IMG/VR virus record: IMGVR_UViG_3300023179_000112
Span: 1-61,768 of that record
From: a virus
Strand: one strand, 5' to 3'
Length of the DNA stretch: 61,768 nucleotides
Below are positions 1 through 7,221 of the stretch, piece by piece. The translations under genes were made by a program, and so were the position numbers. The notes beneath the pieces were generated by a model, which was not told the DNA's origin, made no database searches, and worked only from the letters and a program-made list of their open reading frames with translations. Position 1 is the first letter of the stretch; every line of letters begins with the position of its first letter.

Positions 1-65
1 TCCTTAGCCTGTTTTGTTTGTTCAGAAGCTTTTTCATCAGGGAATTTAAATTCAGTTTGATCCAT
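1..65 (-). CDS. N-terminus of a head-module protein, cut by window edge
   Basis: Only the first 21 codons are visible, starting MDQTEFKFPDEKASEQ, an acidic and polar sequence. It lies directly downstream of the GroES-like gene in the terminase-portal operon. In many podoviruses a scaffold or head-assembly gene sits between portal and capsid, so that is a possible identity, but nothing in these residues proves it. The gene does not join in frame to the fragment at the right edge when the window is closed into a circle. Confidence 0.6.
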   Translation of the reverse strand, partial: MDQTEFKFPDEKASEQTKQAK

Positions 66-73
66 ATTTCACC

Positions 74-436
74 TCATGCACGTTGGATACCACGGGGGTC
101 TTCGACCACCGCTTCAACGGAATCATCGTTAATAATCCTAAATTCACGGTCGTGAATTTTAAGTCTTGTGCCTGTATTAGCGCGAGTAATCACAAGATCC
201 CCCGGTTTGCACCACGGTCCTGTTGGAAAACGATTCTTATCAGCGTAAGCCATATCACCCAGTGATACGACAAAAAGCACGTTGCTTAATAACTCTTCGT
301 ACTTTAATGTTGCATCAGCTTTAATAATACCGCTGTCAAACTTGTTTTCAATTGTTGGTAGGGCGCATAAAATTTTATACCCTTTAACATGCGGCAATTG
401 TTTAGCTTTTTCCTGCGCTTCTTCTAGTTCAGTCAT
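74..436 (-). CDS. GroES-like co-chaperonin
   Basis: This 120-residue protein has the GroES layout: a flexible segment resembling the mobile loop (FDSGIIKADAT), then VVSLGDMAYADKNRF and KPGDLVI, then the C-terminal strand DDSVEAVVEDP. Such proteins cap GroEL, and phage versions (T4 gp31 type) adapt the host chaperonin to fold the phage capsid protein. Its place between portal and capsid genes fits that role. The start MTELEEAQ is preferred over an upstream in-frame start because it has a GAGG sequence in front and overlaps the upstream gene by only 8 bases. Assignment rests on motif recall, not on a search. Confidence 0.72.
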   Translation of the reverse strand: MTELEEAQEKAKQLPHVKGYKILCALPTIENKFDSGIIKADATLKYEELLSNVLFVVSLGDMAYADKNRFPTGPWCKPGDLVITRANTGTRLKIHDREFRIINDDSVEAVVEDPRGIQRA

Positions 437-632
437 TCTCAAATTCCTCATACCGTTGCACAAGGTCTTGAACTTCTATTCTTGCACGGCGCAGACCTTG
501 GATAACGCCACACAAATTCCTATATTCAGCAAAATCTTTACATCCACCTTCGGCAATAGACTCACTTACTTCACGTTCGCGTTCTTTTAATTTATTAAAT
601 AAATGGTCAAGTATCATCCGTTCATTTGCCAT
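429..632 (-). CDS. small coiled-coil protein downstream of portal
   Basis: A 67-residue charged, mostly helical protein beginning MANERMILDHLFNKLKER. Its start overlaps the portal stop codon (TAATG), which suggests translational coupling. The heptad-like spacing of Leu, Ile and Val suggests a coiled coil. I do not recognise a function. Its position between portal and the co-chaperonin suggests a head-assembly or connector accessory role, which is inference from neighbours only. Confidence 0.7.
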   Translation of the reverse strand: MANERMILDHLFNKLKEREREVSESIAEGGCKDFAEYRNLCGVIQGLRRARIEVQDLVQRYEEFEND

Positions 633-3016
633 TATTGGTTACCCCGCTTCATTGCAGATTTAAGTAAGTCGGCTTGGATCTTTTTATCATCCCGTTTATC
701 TTGGCTTTGCAGTCGAATGTTTTCTTTCTGTGCTTCAAGCTGTATACGTTCTTTCTCGTTTTGCAGTCGGCCTTGTGCAAGCGCAACGTCGGCTTGATCC
801 TTAGCAGCTTTGCGCTGCTGCTCCATACCTTTAATCTGAAGTTCTTGTTGCTGCATCTGAACCAGAGGATCTTGAGCAATTGCTTGAGCTTGTTGTTGAG
901 CAGCTTGGGCTTGATGAATTTGCAACACTTGTTGCGCTGCTTCTGCCACATATTTAGCCATTGCAAGTTCTTCGGCTTCAGAAATATCTTGCTCCGGTCC
1001 CGGTAGCGGTGCACCCACACGCTGTTCAATCTCTTGCCTATATCTAAATCCTAAATGCTCAGCAACGTGAGCCATCATTGCAGCCTGCATCTGCTGCGCC
1101 ATCGGGTTTTGCCCAATAGTCTGCATAATGCTTGGGTCTTGCAAAAAGGTCATATGCGTTGTGATATGCGCCTGATGATCCTGATAAATAAACGCTTTCA
1201 GCGGTGTGCCTTTAAGCACGTTCATATTTTCAGTGATTGGATCTTTAGGCTTTTGATCGTCAGGCAGCGGCACAAGTTTGTCAGCGTTAGGAATACCAAG
1301 TACGTCAAGCATCTGCCTGTGAAGCCGTGGGAGGTCGTAAAGCTGAGGCGCACCCTGAGCAAGCTGTAAGGCAGCTTGGTATTGCACAACCCGTTGAGCC
1401 ATTGTTGAAGCGTTAGGGTCGGACACAGGGATTACTTCAATTACATCGTAGTCCTCAGCTTTAACCTGTGGTGTGCCATCTTGGGGTACATAACTGTAAT
1501 CTGGGCCAGTGTATTCCCTGATAATTTCTTTTAGCAGCTTAAACTCTTCTTTCATCGCTGCATGGATGCGAGCTTGTACTGCACCCATTGTTTTTAACTG
1601 ACGCTCTAAGAGGGCTAGGGTGGTACCCACCGGAGCCTGACTCGACATATCGCTGACTTTCATATCAGCCATACCACTGAGTCTTCGCGCTTCTTCGGTG
1701 ATCTGATTTAACAAAGCAAGAAGAACTTGGCTTGGTTCTTTATATGGCAACGGTAAGATGTTGTCTCTGATTACACCGCCCGGAACATCCACATCTCTCC
1801 ATTCACCGGGAGCAATCGGCGTATCGTCACCTTTGATACGCAGACCTCTGGATTTCAAACCACCCGGAAGATTAGATAAAGAACCCGCGTCAACCAACTG
1901 ACGAATCAGCATGGTGCCTGCTGTGGCGTAGCCACCAATAATATGTATCAACCCAAAGCCATAAGCCCCAAAGCCGGGAACATACATGTAGTGTACAAAG
2001 TGTTGTCTTGCTGCTTTGCGTGGGTCGTCTTCTTTATAATTGCGACGAATTGCTAAAACCTTATTAGTCCCCTTATCAATGGTAATGACATAGGGCAACG
2101 GTAAATCTTCTTCGTATCCGGGCAAGTCATACTCAATATGCACTTCGTATATCTGATACCGCTCATCTTTGGTTTGCTCAACACCTTCTTTTTGTGCCTT
2201 GGCTTTTTCAATATCAGTCTGGTTAGCGTAGGGTTCACCAATATCTACGTCACAATAAAAACCGCTGACTTGCAAACGTTTAATATCATTTTTAGTTTTT
2301 CGCATCACATGCGTGAGGCGGTCTGTACGTCTGATGTTTGTTACGCCGTACGGTAGGATTATGTCCTCGGCGGGTATATAGAAGGACACCTGCCGCCCAA
2401 GTGATGGGTCGTAATAGACTTTTTTGAATGATGAACCGGCTAGCGCCACACCCCATAACGCACGTTCATGCTCAGAACGATACTCAGGCATTTTGTCTGT
2501 TAGCTGATAGTTCATATCAGCTTCAACACGCTTAGCTGCTTCTTCAATTTCAGGACTGGATGCGCCAATAATATTAGTTTTTACAGGCCCATCAGCGGGG
2601 AAAGTCTCCATAATAGATTCGCTCTGGAAGCGAATTGCAGCTTCGGTAAGCAGTGTGGAGAACACACCACAAGCACCATCCCAAGGCTCTGTCACGTTGT
2701 CATAGCGCAACCCAAGAACATCAAGCCCCTTAACATAAGTATCAACCCAATCTTTGCGGGAGTTAATGTCTGCTTCAACTAACTCCATAATGTCGCCAGC
2801 AATTTTTTGAAGCTCTGAGTCATCCATGTAGTCGGCAAGATTAGAGTCAAACTCCTCTTCTTCTTTACCGCTTTCTGGCATCAGATCAATCTCAACCCCA
2901 TCAATACCAATTGACACGCCTTCTGGATTAACAATTTCAATCTCAATAGGAGCTTCTTCGGTTGAAAGGCTGTCAATTCCTTGGGGTGCTGCGTACAGTG
3001 CTTTATCAATAGCCAT
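632..3016 (-). CDS. portal protein (podovirus-type)
   Basis: At 794 residues this is in the size range of large P22-like portals. The portal forms the dodecameric ring at the capsid vertex through which terminase packs DNA. An acidic N-terminal stretch is followed by the mixed core (for example DITEPWDG-like and ADMNYQLTDKMPEYRSE segments in the first third). The C-terminal 200 residues are Gln- and Ala-rich and helical, like the barrel helices of P22-type portals. It sits behind terminase and the HExxH protein, and is preceded by an AGGATAAAAA leader. Identity comes from size, position and general resemblance to podovirus portals. Confidence 0.85.
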   Translation of the reverse strand: MAIDKALYAAPQGIDSLSTEEAPIEIEIVNPEGVSIGIDGVEIDLMPESGKEEEEFDSNLADYMDDSELQKIAGDIMELVEADINSRKDWVDTYVKGLDVLGLRYDNVTEPWDGACGVFSTLLTEAAIRFQSESIMETFPADGPVKTNIIGASSPEIEEAAKRVEADMNYQLTDKMPEYRSEHERALWGVALAGSSFKKVYYDPSLGRQVSFYIPAEDIILPYGVTNIRRTDRLTHVMRKTKNDIKRLQVSGFYCDVDIGEPYANQTDIEKAKAQKEGVEQTKDERYQIYEVHIEYDLPGYEEDLPLPYVITIDKGTNKVLAIRRNYKEDDPRKAARQHFVHYMYVPGFGAYGFGLIHIIGGYATAGTMLIRQLVDAGSLSNLPGGLKSRGLRIKGDDTPIAPGEWRDVDVPGGVIRDNILPLPYKEPSQVLLALLNQITEEARRLSGMADMKVSDMSSQAPVGTTLALLERQLKTMGAVQARIHAAMKEEFKLLKEIIREYTGPDYSYVPQDGTPQVKAEDYDVIEVIPVSDPNASTMAQRVVQYQAALQLAQGAPQLYDLPRLHRQMLDVLGIPNADKLVPLPDDQKPKDPITENMNVLKGTPLKAFIYQDHQAHITTHMTFLQDPSIMQTIGQNPMAQQMQAAMMAHVAEHLGFRYRQEIEQRVGAPLPGPEQDISEAEELAMAKYVAEAAQQVLQIHQAQAAQQQAQAIAQDPLVQMQQQELQIKGMEQQRKAAKDQADVALAQGRLQNEKERIQLEAQKENIRLQSQDKRDDKKIQADLLKSAMKRGNQ

Positions 3017-3024
3017 TTTTTATC

Positions 3025-3801
3025 CTAAATTAGCTTGTTATTTCCAGCTTGCGGAATATGCCCGCCCCAAGAAAATCCTAATTTTGATTTAATTTTCTGC
3101 ATGGTGCTTTCTTCTTTTTCTTTTTCTTTTACCCGAGTATATGGTGCAATATCTCTTGGGTCTAGCCTAGTCTGACGCAGTCCTGTTAGCGCGTTGTATG
3201 TTTCCCGCACATCTTTATCGGCAAATAATGTTTTTCTAAGTACTGGGTCTTTAGTTAAATCAACATTTTTAGAAGATTCAAGACCAGCCAAAGACGCTAA
3301 TATTTCGTAAAACCCAACACCAAAGTCGTTTCCTGTCATTGCTCGCATAGCAACAGGATCAAAATAAGCGTTTTTTACAAGCCCATATTTTTCTTCCAAA
3401 TACGGAAGGGATTTTATAGCATTTGATACAAACATGCTTCGTTTTACTTTACCGTCTTTATCTCCAATCAATTCATCAAATTTTTGGTTAACTGAACTAC
3501 CTTCTCCTAGATTCTGTCTGGCTAGTAAATGCTCAATCTCATGAGCAATTGTTGCGTCCGATGCACTAGGACGTACAAATACGTTTTGCTGTAGTTTGCG
3601 ATTTTCCGGTATGTTTCGCGGGTTGGAAAGCACAAATCCCGAAACATTTGAATCTTCTAGAAAAGGCATTTCCCGCACCAACAGCCCCGGAAGCCCTGCC
3701 GCAGTGGATGGGAGTTGTCGTTTTGAAATTGATGTATATTCTTCTGAACTGGGAAGTTGTTCGTCTCTAAGATATTCCCGAGTTTTGAGATCGTATTTCA
3801 T
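3025..3801 (-). CDS. putative zinc metallopeptidase (HExxH) between terminase and portal
   Basis: This 258-residue protein carries ATIAHEIEHLLA, a clean HExxH zincin motif at residues 87-91, inside a predicted helix. The rest is not recognised. It lies 8 bases upstream of portal and 3 bases downstream of terminase, a place where no peptidase is usually found. Possible roles are processing of head proteins or a virion-borne enzyme, both inferred. The C-terminus is basic and ends GGHIPQAGNNKLI. The third zinc ligand cannot be assigned by eye, so catalytic activity is unproven. Confidence 0.7.
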   Translation of the reverse strand: MKYDLKTREYLRDEQLPSSEEYTSISKRQLPSTAAGLPGLLVREMPFLEDSNVSGFVLSNPRNIPENRKLQQNVFVRPSASDATIAHEIEHLLARQNLGEGSSVNQKFDELIGDKDGKVKRSMFVSNAIKSLPYLEEKYGLVKNAYFDPVAMRAMTGNDFGVGFYEILASLAGLESSKNVDLTKDPVLRKTLFADKDVRETYNALTGLRQTRLDPRDIAPYTRVKEKEKEESTMQKIKSKLGFSWGGHIPQAGNNKLI

Positions 3802-3804
3802 AAT

Positions 3805-5343
3805 TTATCCTAAATAGTAACCTCGTTTTTGCCCACGAAAGCCCCGAAAATAGCGTATATCGTCTGGTTCATCAGACGGTAGCGAAATAAACCCACCTTG
3901 CCTGAAACGCAGCAACGCTTGCGTCATTGTATCTACGTAGTCGTCATGCTCGCCAACAGGAAACGCAGCGACTTCTTCAATAACTTCCCTAGCCCACCGT
4001 GTGTCTGGTGCCCAAACTTTACCACTTGCAAATATATCAGCAACTGAATTAACACGAACGTGCTTATCGTTACCCCTTGAAGGGCTGAACTCCTGTATTG
4101 GCACCCCTACACGCCGCATTTCTTGTATAAGTGGTGCCCCTGCTGCTTTCTTTTCTATGATCACCGCATCAGGTTCATATTCCTTGTACATCTCTAAGGC
4201 GCGTTCTTTTAATACAGGAAAATTCATACGCGCTTTAAATGCATCAATTAATATTAAATTAGGTGCACCGCCATCTTCGTCGTTATACCAGATACCCCAT
4301 GTTGTGCACGCAGTATAATCTGAAGATGTTTTAGTTTCATGCGCCGTATCCCAAGATTGAATAATATATTCGCAGCGCGGTGGGTCTTCATGTTCCCACA
4401 CTCTCCACATATTACGTTGAATGACTGCTGCCGCATCACTTGTTGGCTGCTGCATATACTGCGCTTGCCAATAGCGCGGGTCCATTGCTGCTTTTTTAGC
4501 TTTTAATTGATCGAGGGGCCATTGTTCGGGCCATAATGATTTTTCATTATTTTCATTTTCGTTTAGTATTGCAGGTAATTCAACCAATTCCCACGGGTCT
4601 GATTCAGGATTTTTAATTTGATAATCAAGTAATTTACCCGTTAAGTCAATTAAACTCCAACGAGTCATAATAACTATGATCGCTCCTCCCGGCATTAACC
4701 GTTGTAGCGGTCCTGTTTGAAACCACGACCATGCTTGATCAAAAGTTAACCTTGAATTAGCTTTTATGTCTTGCTCAGAATGAGGATCGTCAATAACAAA
4801 CAAATCAGCACCACGCCCAGCCAAAGCCCCGCCCACACCAACAGCATAATATTGACCTCCGGCTCCGGTAGACCATTTTCCGGCGGCTTTTTGATCTTCT
4901 GCAAGGGCTGTTTTTGGAAAAATTTCTTGATATTCATTGGAATTTACTAAATTTTTAACACGCCGACCAAAATCTTCTGATAAAGAAGCCGTGTGCGTAC
5001 CCATAATAATTTTTTTATCTGGAAACTGCCCTAAAAACCACGCAGGAAACAAATAAGAACTGAATTCTGACTTACCCATACGCGGCGCAATATTAATAAT
5101 TACCCGTTTTTTGCGTCCTGCCACCACATCTTCAAATATTTTTGCTAGTTTTCTGTGGTGTGCGCCTTCTTTAAAACCCGGATATATGTGATGCGAAAAA
5201 GAAAGCATCGAAGAACGCGATTTTTTAAGAGATTTACGCCTATCATACTCGTCAAGAAGCGTCAAAACCTCCAGCTTTTCTGCTTTTGGTATCTGTGGCA
5301 GCATCTGCCGCAGCGCTTCAGCCTCGTAATCACTCAGATTCAA
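3805..5343 (-). CDS. terminase large subunit (TerL)
   Basis: The packaging motor: an ATPase domain followed by an RNase H-fold nuclease that cuts concatemeric DNA. Walker A is APRMGKSEF (Lys91-Ser92 from the chosen start) and Walker B is LFVIDDPHSEQ. The nuclease acidic residues are in QSWDTAHETKTSSDYTA, VIIEKKAAG and HDDYVDTMTQA. The start chosen is TTG at 5343, which has a GGAG seven bases upstream and gives 512 residues and a 14-base overlap with the small terminase. An ATG lies 14 codons further in. Longer in-frame starts would overlap the upstream gene by about 100 bases without an obvious SD. Confidence 0.93.
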   Translation of the reverse strand: MNLSDYEAEALRQMLPQIPKAEKLEVLTLLDEYDRRKSLKKSRSSMLSFSHHIYPGFKEGAHHRKLAKIFEDVVAGRKKRVIINIAPRMGKSEFSSYLFPAWFLGQFPDKKIIMGTHTASLSEDFGRRVKNLVNSNEYQEIFPKTALAEDQKAAGKWSTGAGGQYYAVGVGGALAGRGADLFVIDDPHSEQDIKANSRLTFDQAWSWFQTGPLQRLMPGGAIIVIMTRWSLIDLTGKLLDYQIKNPESDPWELVELPAILNENENNEKSLWPEQWPLDQLKAKKAAMDPRYWQAQYMQQPTSDAAAVIQRNMWRVWEHEDPPRCEYIIQSWDTAHETKTSSDYTACTTWGIWYNDEDGGAPNLILIDAFKARMNFPVLKERALEMYKEYEPDAVIIEKKAAGAPLIQEMRRVGVPIQEFSPSRGNDKHVRVNSVADIFASGKVWAPDTRWAREVIEEVAAFPVGEHDDYVDTMTQALLRFRQGGFISLPSDEPDDIRYFRGFRGQKRGYYLG

Positions 5344-5896
5344 CGACTTTCTCCGTTGCAGCAACCTCAATAGCGCCCATATATTTACCAAGTTTTGCCT
5401 TGATTTTGGATTCAATCTCCTCATCAGACATCTCAACCTTTTTAACTTCTGTTCGCTCAGTAAATAGCGCTACTTCAGTCACTTTACCCAACATCTCCAA
5501 CGCTTTTAATCTGTAACGCGGGTCTGGGTGTTTTGTATCTTCTAAAATTTTAGCTACAGCGTATCCGCGCATCTGCCGAGCTTGTTCAACAAACGCCCAA
5601 TCATACGCAGTTAACATGCTTACAAGATTACGCACCGCCCTTGGCGTTGTATTTGCCAATAATTTTTCTTTTATTTTTTCTGTTGAAGCACCCGCTGCCA
5701 TTGCAGCAAACGCAAGCTGTGCGCTTTTGTGTTGTGCATTTTCTTCAACTTCTTCATCAGAAACTGCACCTATCGATTCTAAAAAATCTGCCGTGGCTAC
5801 TTGAGCATCTAGCACTTCTTGCGCAGACGCTTTGTCAACGGGCGTATATTTAGGCGCGTCGTCGTATATGGATGGTTGTATCAAATGTTCAAACAT
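5330..5896 (-). CDS. putative terminase small subunit
   Basis: A 188-residue, helical, acidic protein immediately upstream of TerL and overlapping it by 14 bases. Small terminases bind the packaging site and regulate TerL; they vary greatly in sequence, so this call rests mostly on position, size and the helical middle (SAQLAFAAMAAGASTEKIKEK). The ATG at 5896 is chosen. An in-frame TTG at 5959 would add 21 residues rich in Cys and Gln that look untypical. The chosen start lacks a clear SD, which fits coupling to the small upstream ORF that ends at 5881. Confidence 0.65.
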   Translation of the reverse strand: MFEHLIQPSIYDDAPKYTPVDKASAQEVLDAQVATADFLESIGAVSDEEVEENAQHKSAQLAFAAMAAGASTEKIKEKLLANTTPRAVRNLVSMLTAYDWAFVEQARQMRGYAVAKILEDTKHPDPRYRLKALEMLGKVTEVALFTERTEVKKVEMSDEEIESKIKAKLGKYMGAIEVAATEKVVESE

Positions 5897-5997
5897 GTTG
5901 AGGGAAAAGGGCACCTCGTTAATTTGGCATAGAATAATTCTTTGTTGACAATAATGCAAGTGTTGTAGTATATTCTGTTTTGTAGCTTGGCATCCAT
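5881..5997 (-). CDS. 38-codon leader ORF upstream of small terminase
   Basis: This short ORF starts MDAKLQNRIYYNT and has the best ribosome site in the region, AAGGAGAGTAGC directly before ATG. It ends 16 bases inside the small terminase gene in another frame, so ribosomes finishing here could restart at the ATG at 5896. The product has no recognisable family. It could be a real small protein or a leader cistron controlling terminase translation. The same bases read on the plus strand form the core of the candidate antisense RNA at 5981-6056. Confidence 0.45.
   Translation of the reverse strand: MDAKLQNRIYYNTCIIVNKELFYAKLTRCPFPSTCLNI
5945..5974 (+). promoter_or_regulatory. sigma70-like promoter, plus strand
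   Basis: A perfect TTGACA (-35) is followed by an 18-base spacer and TATATT (-10, five of six consensus bases). A start site is expected near 5981. The transcript would meet a strong intrinsic terminator after about 75 bases, so it cannot serve the early genes unless the terminator is read through. Confidence 0.6.
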
Positions 5998-6056
5998 GCT
6001 ACTCTCCTTGGTCATGTAAAGACCTTTATTCCCGGCTGCGCCGGGAATTTTTTTGT
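5981..6056 (+). ncRNA. candidate antisense / small regulatory RNA
   Basis: The stretch lies exactly between a consensus-like promoter (5945-5974) and a strong terminator (6028-6054). It would make a transcript of about 75 bases with three parts: a 5' hairpin TAGCTTGGCATCCATGCTA (5983-6001, seven of eight pairs), an unpaired pyrimidine tract ending CTCTCCTTG, and the terminator hairpin. Bases 5998-6010 (GCTACTCTCCTTG) are the reverse complement of the ribosome site CAAGGAGAGTAGC found at 10915-10927, and match 10-11 bases of several other early leaders. It is also fully antisense to the terminase leader. Function is inferred. Confidence 0.5.
6028..6054 (+). terminator. intrinsic terminator, plus strand
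   Basis: A nine-pair stem, ATTCCCGGC and GCCGGGAAT with loop TGC, is followed by seven T. It ends the short transcript starting near 5981. The minus strand has no T run after the stem, so it is one-directional. Confidence 0.85.
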
Positions 6057-6063
6057 TTGTTTA

Positions 6064-6084
6064 TGTCAAACATTAGACATTATT
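6064..6084 (-). promoter_or_regulatory. 21-bp element shared with position 8741-8761
   Basis: Read on the minus strand this is AATAATGTCTAAT, two bases, TTGACA. It matches 19 of 21 bases of the plus-strand element at 8741-8761. TCTAAT could serve as a -10 box and TTGACA as a -35 box for different promoters, or the whole could be a regulator site. It lies between the late (minus) and early (plus) blocks. Confidence 0.45.
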
Positions 6085-6119
6085 TTAGAGAAATTTTATA
6101 AAATTTTTATAGCGTTATT

Positions 6120-6338
6120 ATTTATTTTGATAGGGGCTGTGTTTGTAAAAATGTGGGGTGTGGGAGACAAATAGTGTCACACGAAGCCCCCCCACCTACC
6201 TGACGCACTGGGGGGATACGGGATAGGTGGGGTTGCAGACACGACGTTGCTTGATCTGTTTTACAGCAACAGCCCAGTTCTCTCAAAGTCGTCACCGTAT
6301 ACTGAAAGTGTCGAGTCTGCTCTATGACTCGATAGGTG
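6120..6338 (+). other. structured noncoding stretch before a terminator
   Basis: No convincing gene is seen here on either strand. The plus strand can form a nine-pair stem CCCCACCTA (6190-6198) with TAGGTGGGG (6224-6232). A competing GGGGGG at 6210-6215 could pair with the C run instead. A second perfect seven-pair hairpin TCGAGTC/GACTCGA lies at 6311-6332. A strong intrinsic terminator follows at 6339. It may be a structured leader or a second small RNA. Confidence 0.4.
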
Positions 6339-6366
6339 AGCCGGACGGATTTCCGTCCGGCTTTTT
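6339..6366 (+). terminator. intrinsic terminator built on the GGACGGA palindrome
   Basis: Eleven base pairs, AGCCGGACGGA and TCCGTCCGGCT with a TT centre, are followed by TTTTTG. The stem core is the same GGACGGA/TCCGTCC as the intergenic palindromes downstream, here extended by four pairs and a T run that make it a terminator. Confidence 0.8.
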
Positions 6367-6426
6367 GTTTGTGTGGCTTGGCGAGACAGCGATGCTTCTC
6401 GCAGGTTTCACACTGTGTCAATCAAT

Positions 6427-6444
6427 GGGACGGATTTCCGTCCG
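6427..6444. repeat. GGGACGGA-type palindrome, copy 1
   Basis: GGGACGGATTTCCGTCCG has seven-base arms GGACGGA/TCCGTCC with a TT centre. It ends just before the SD (AAAGGAAAC) of the gene at 6457 and has no T run, so it is not a terminator. Confidence 0.85.
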
Positions 6445-6456
6445 AAAGGAAACACC

Positions 6457-6870
6457 ATGTCTAACTACACCAACGCCGCCGCCGCAGGCTTAGCCCTTGG
6501 TCAGCAGAGTCGCCTTACTCATCAGGCAACCCTCGCCTTGTCCAAGACCTACGCGAAGTCCGAGGCGGATGTCCGTAAGCAGATGCGGGTTGACTTCATG
6601 GTCAGCTTCATCCAAGGCGCACTGGACATTGACAAAGCCAAGGCCGAAGGCGTCCTTGCAACTTCACGCGATGACCGTACCACGGCACAGCAACGTGCCT
6701 ACGCTCAAGGCTCGGACAAGTTTGCATACCACATAGTGCGGGATGCAAACGAAAGCAAAGCCAAAAGCAAAAATAGTACTGACGTTGTAACGCAGTGCAA
6801 GAAGTACGTCGATAGCAAGAGCTTGACAAAAGCTCAACTCAAGAAGCTCATTGGGCTTCTCTCAGCCTAA
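6457..6870 (+). CDS. unknown early protein
   Basis: A 137-residue, Ala-, Lys- and Ser-rich soluble protein starting MSNYTNAAAAGLALG, with an SD (AAAGGAAAC) in front. It is the first gene of the rightward early block and lies just after a terminator and between two palindromes. Sequence is helical and basic near the C-terminus (SKSLTKAQLKKLIGLLSA). I do not recognise a family. First early genes of phages often act on the host, but nothing specific is visible here. Confidence 0.75.
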   Translation: MSNYTNAAAAGLALGQQSRLTHQATLALSKTYAKSEADVRKQMRVDFMVSFIQGALDIDKAKAEGVLATSRDDRTTAQQRAYAQGSDKFAYHIVRDANESKAKSKNSTDVVTQCKKYVDSKSLTKAQLKKLIGLLSA

Positions 6871-6880
6871 TCACCAACAC

Positions 6881-6898
6881 GGGACGGAATTCCGTCCC
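6881..6898. repeat. GGGACGGAATTCCGTCCC palindrome, copy 2
   Basis: Perfect 18-bp palindrome, 10 bases after the stop of the first early gene and before the SD TTTAGGAG of the next. No T run follows. Contains an EcoRI site. Confidence 0.9.
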
Positions 6899-6919
6899 AA
6901 CAACTTTAGGAGAAATACC

Positions 6920-7117
6920 ATGTCAACATACTGGCACGACTCATTCACCAAGCTCAGCGCCAAGCAAATGCTCGAAGCCAAGTTCGAGGAGGAAATTGGC
7001 AAGCATGACGACAAGCGCGAGAGCAAGCTCGAACGTGGCACTCAGCCACCCACCAACGACCAAGTACTAAAACTACTATGGCGATTTAACCAAAACAAAC
7101 CCTCACGTTGGCTTTAG
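6920..7117 (+). CDS. unknown small early protein
   Basis: A 65-residue hydrophilic protein, MSTYWHDSFTKLSAKQM, with many Lys, Glu and Asp residues. The start is fixed by TTTAGGAGAAATACC before ATG. Palindromes lie on both sides. No family recognised; the C-terminus KPSRWL is basic and aromatic. Confidence 0.7.
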   Translation: MSTYWHDSFTKLSAKQMLEAKFEEEIGKHDDKRESKLERGTQPPTNDQVLKLLWRFNQNKPSRWL

Positions 7118-7119
7118 TT

Positions 7120-7137
7120 GGGACGGAATTCCGTCCC
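7120..7137. repeat. GGGACGGAATTCCGTCCC palindrome, copy 3
   Basis: Perfect 18-bp palindrome starting three bases after the stop codon of the gene ending at 7117. It opens the long noncoding region that runs to 7571. Confidence 0.9.
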
Positions 7138-7146
7138 GCTGTCAAC

Positions 7147-7174
7147 ACTTCTCCACAACGTGTTGTGGAGAAGT
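7147..7174 (+). promoter_or_regulatory. perfect 13-bp inverted repeat hairpin
   Basis: Arms ACTTCTCCACAAC and GTTGTGGAGAAGT are separated by GT, an almost uninterrupted dyad of 28 bases. It stands directly before the mutually exclusive stems at 7175-7205. It may be an RNA hairpin or a dimeric protein site. Confidence 0.7.
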
Positions 7175-7186
7175 ACCCCATTTTTA

Positions 7187-7213
7187 GGGGTGTCCAGTGC
7201 ACCCCAGTTTTTT
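7187..7213 (+). terminator. intrinsic terminator with a competing upstream stem
   Basis: GGGGTG (7187-7192) pairs with CACCCC (7200-7205), followed by AG and six T. The same GGGGT can instead pair with ACCCC at 7175-7179, which would undo the terminator. This is the layout of an attenuator, though no ligand or leader peptide is evident. Confidence 0.6.
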
Positions 7214-7221
7214 GTCTACGC

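Noticed and set aside
6122-6421. 99-codon minus-strand ORF in the control region
   Set aside because: No SD, Cys/Thr-rich untypical sequence, and it crosses a strong terminator and palindrome; the region looks noncoding.
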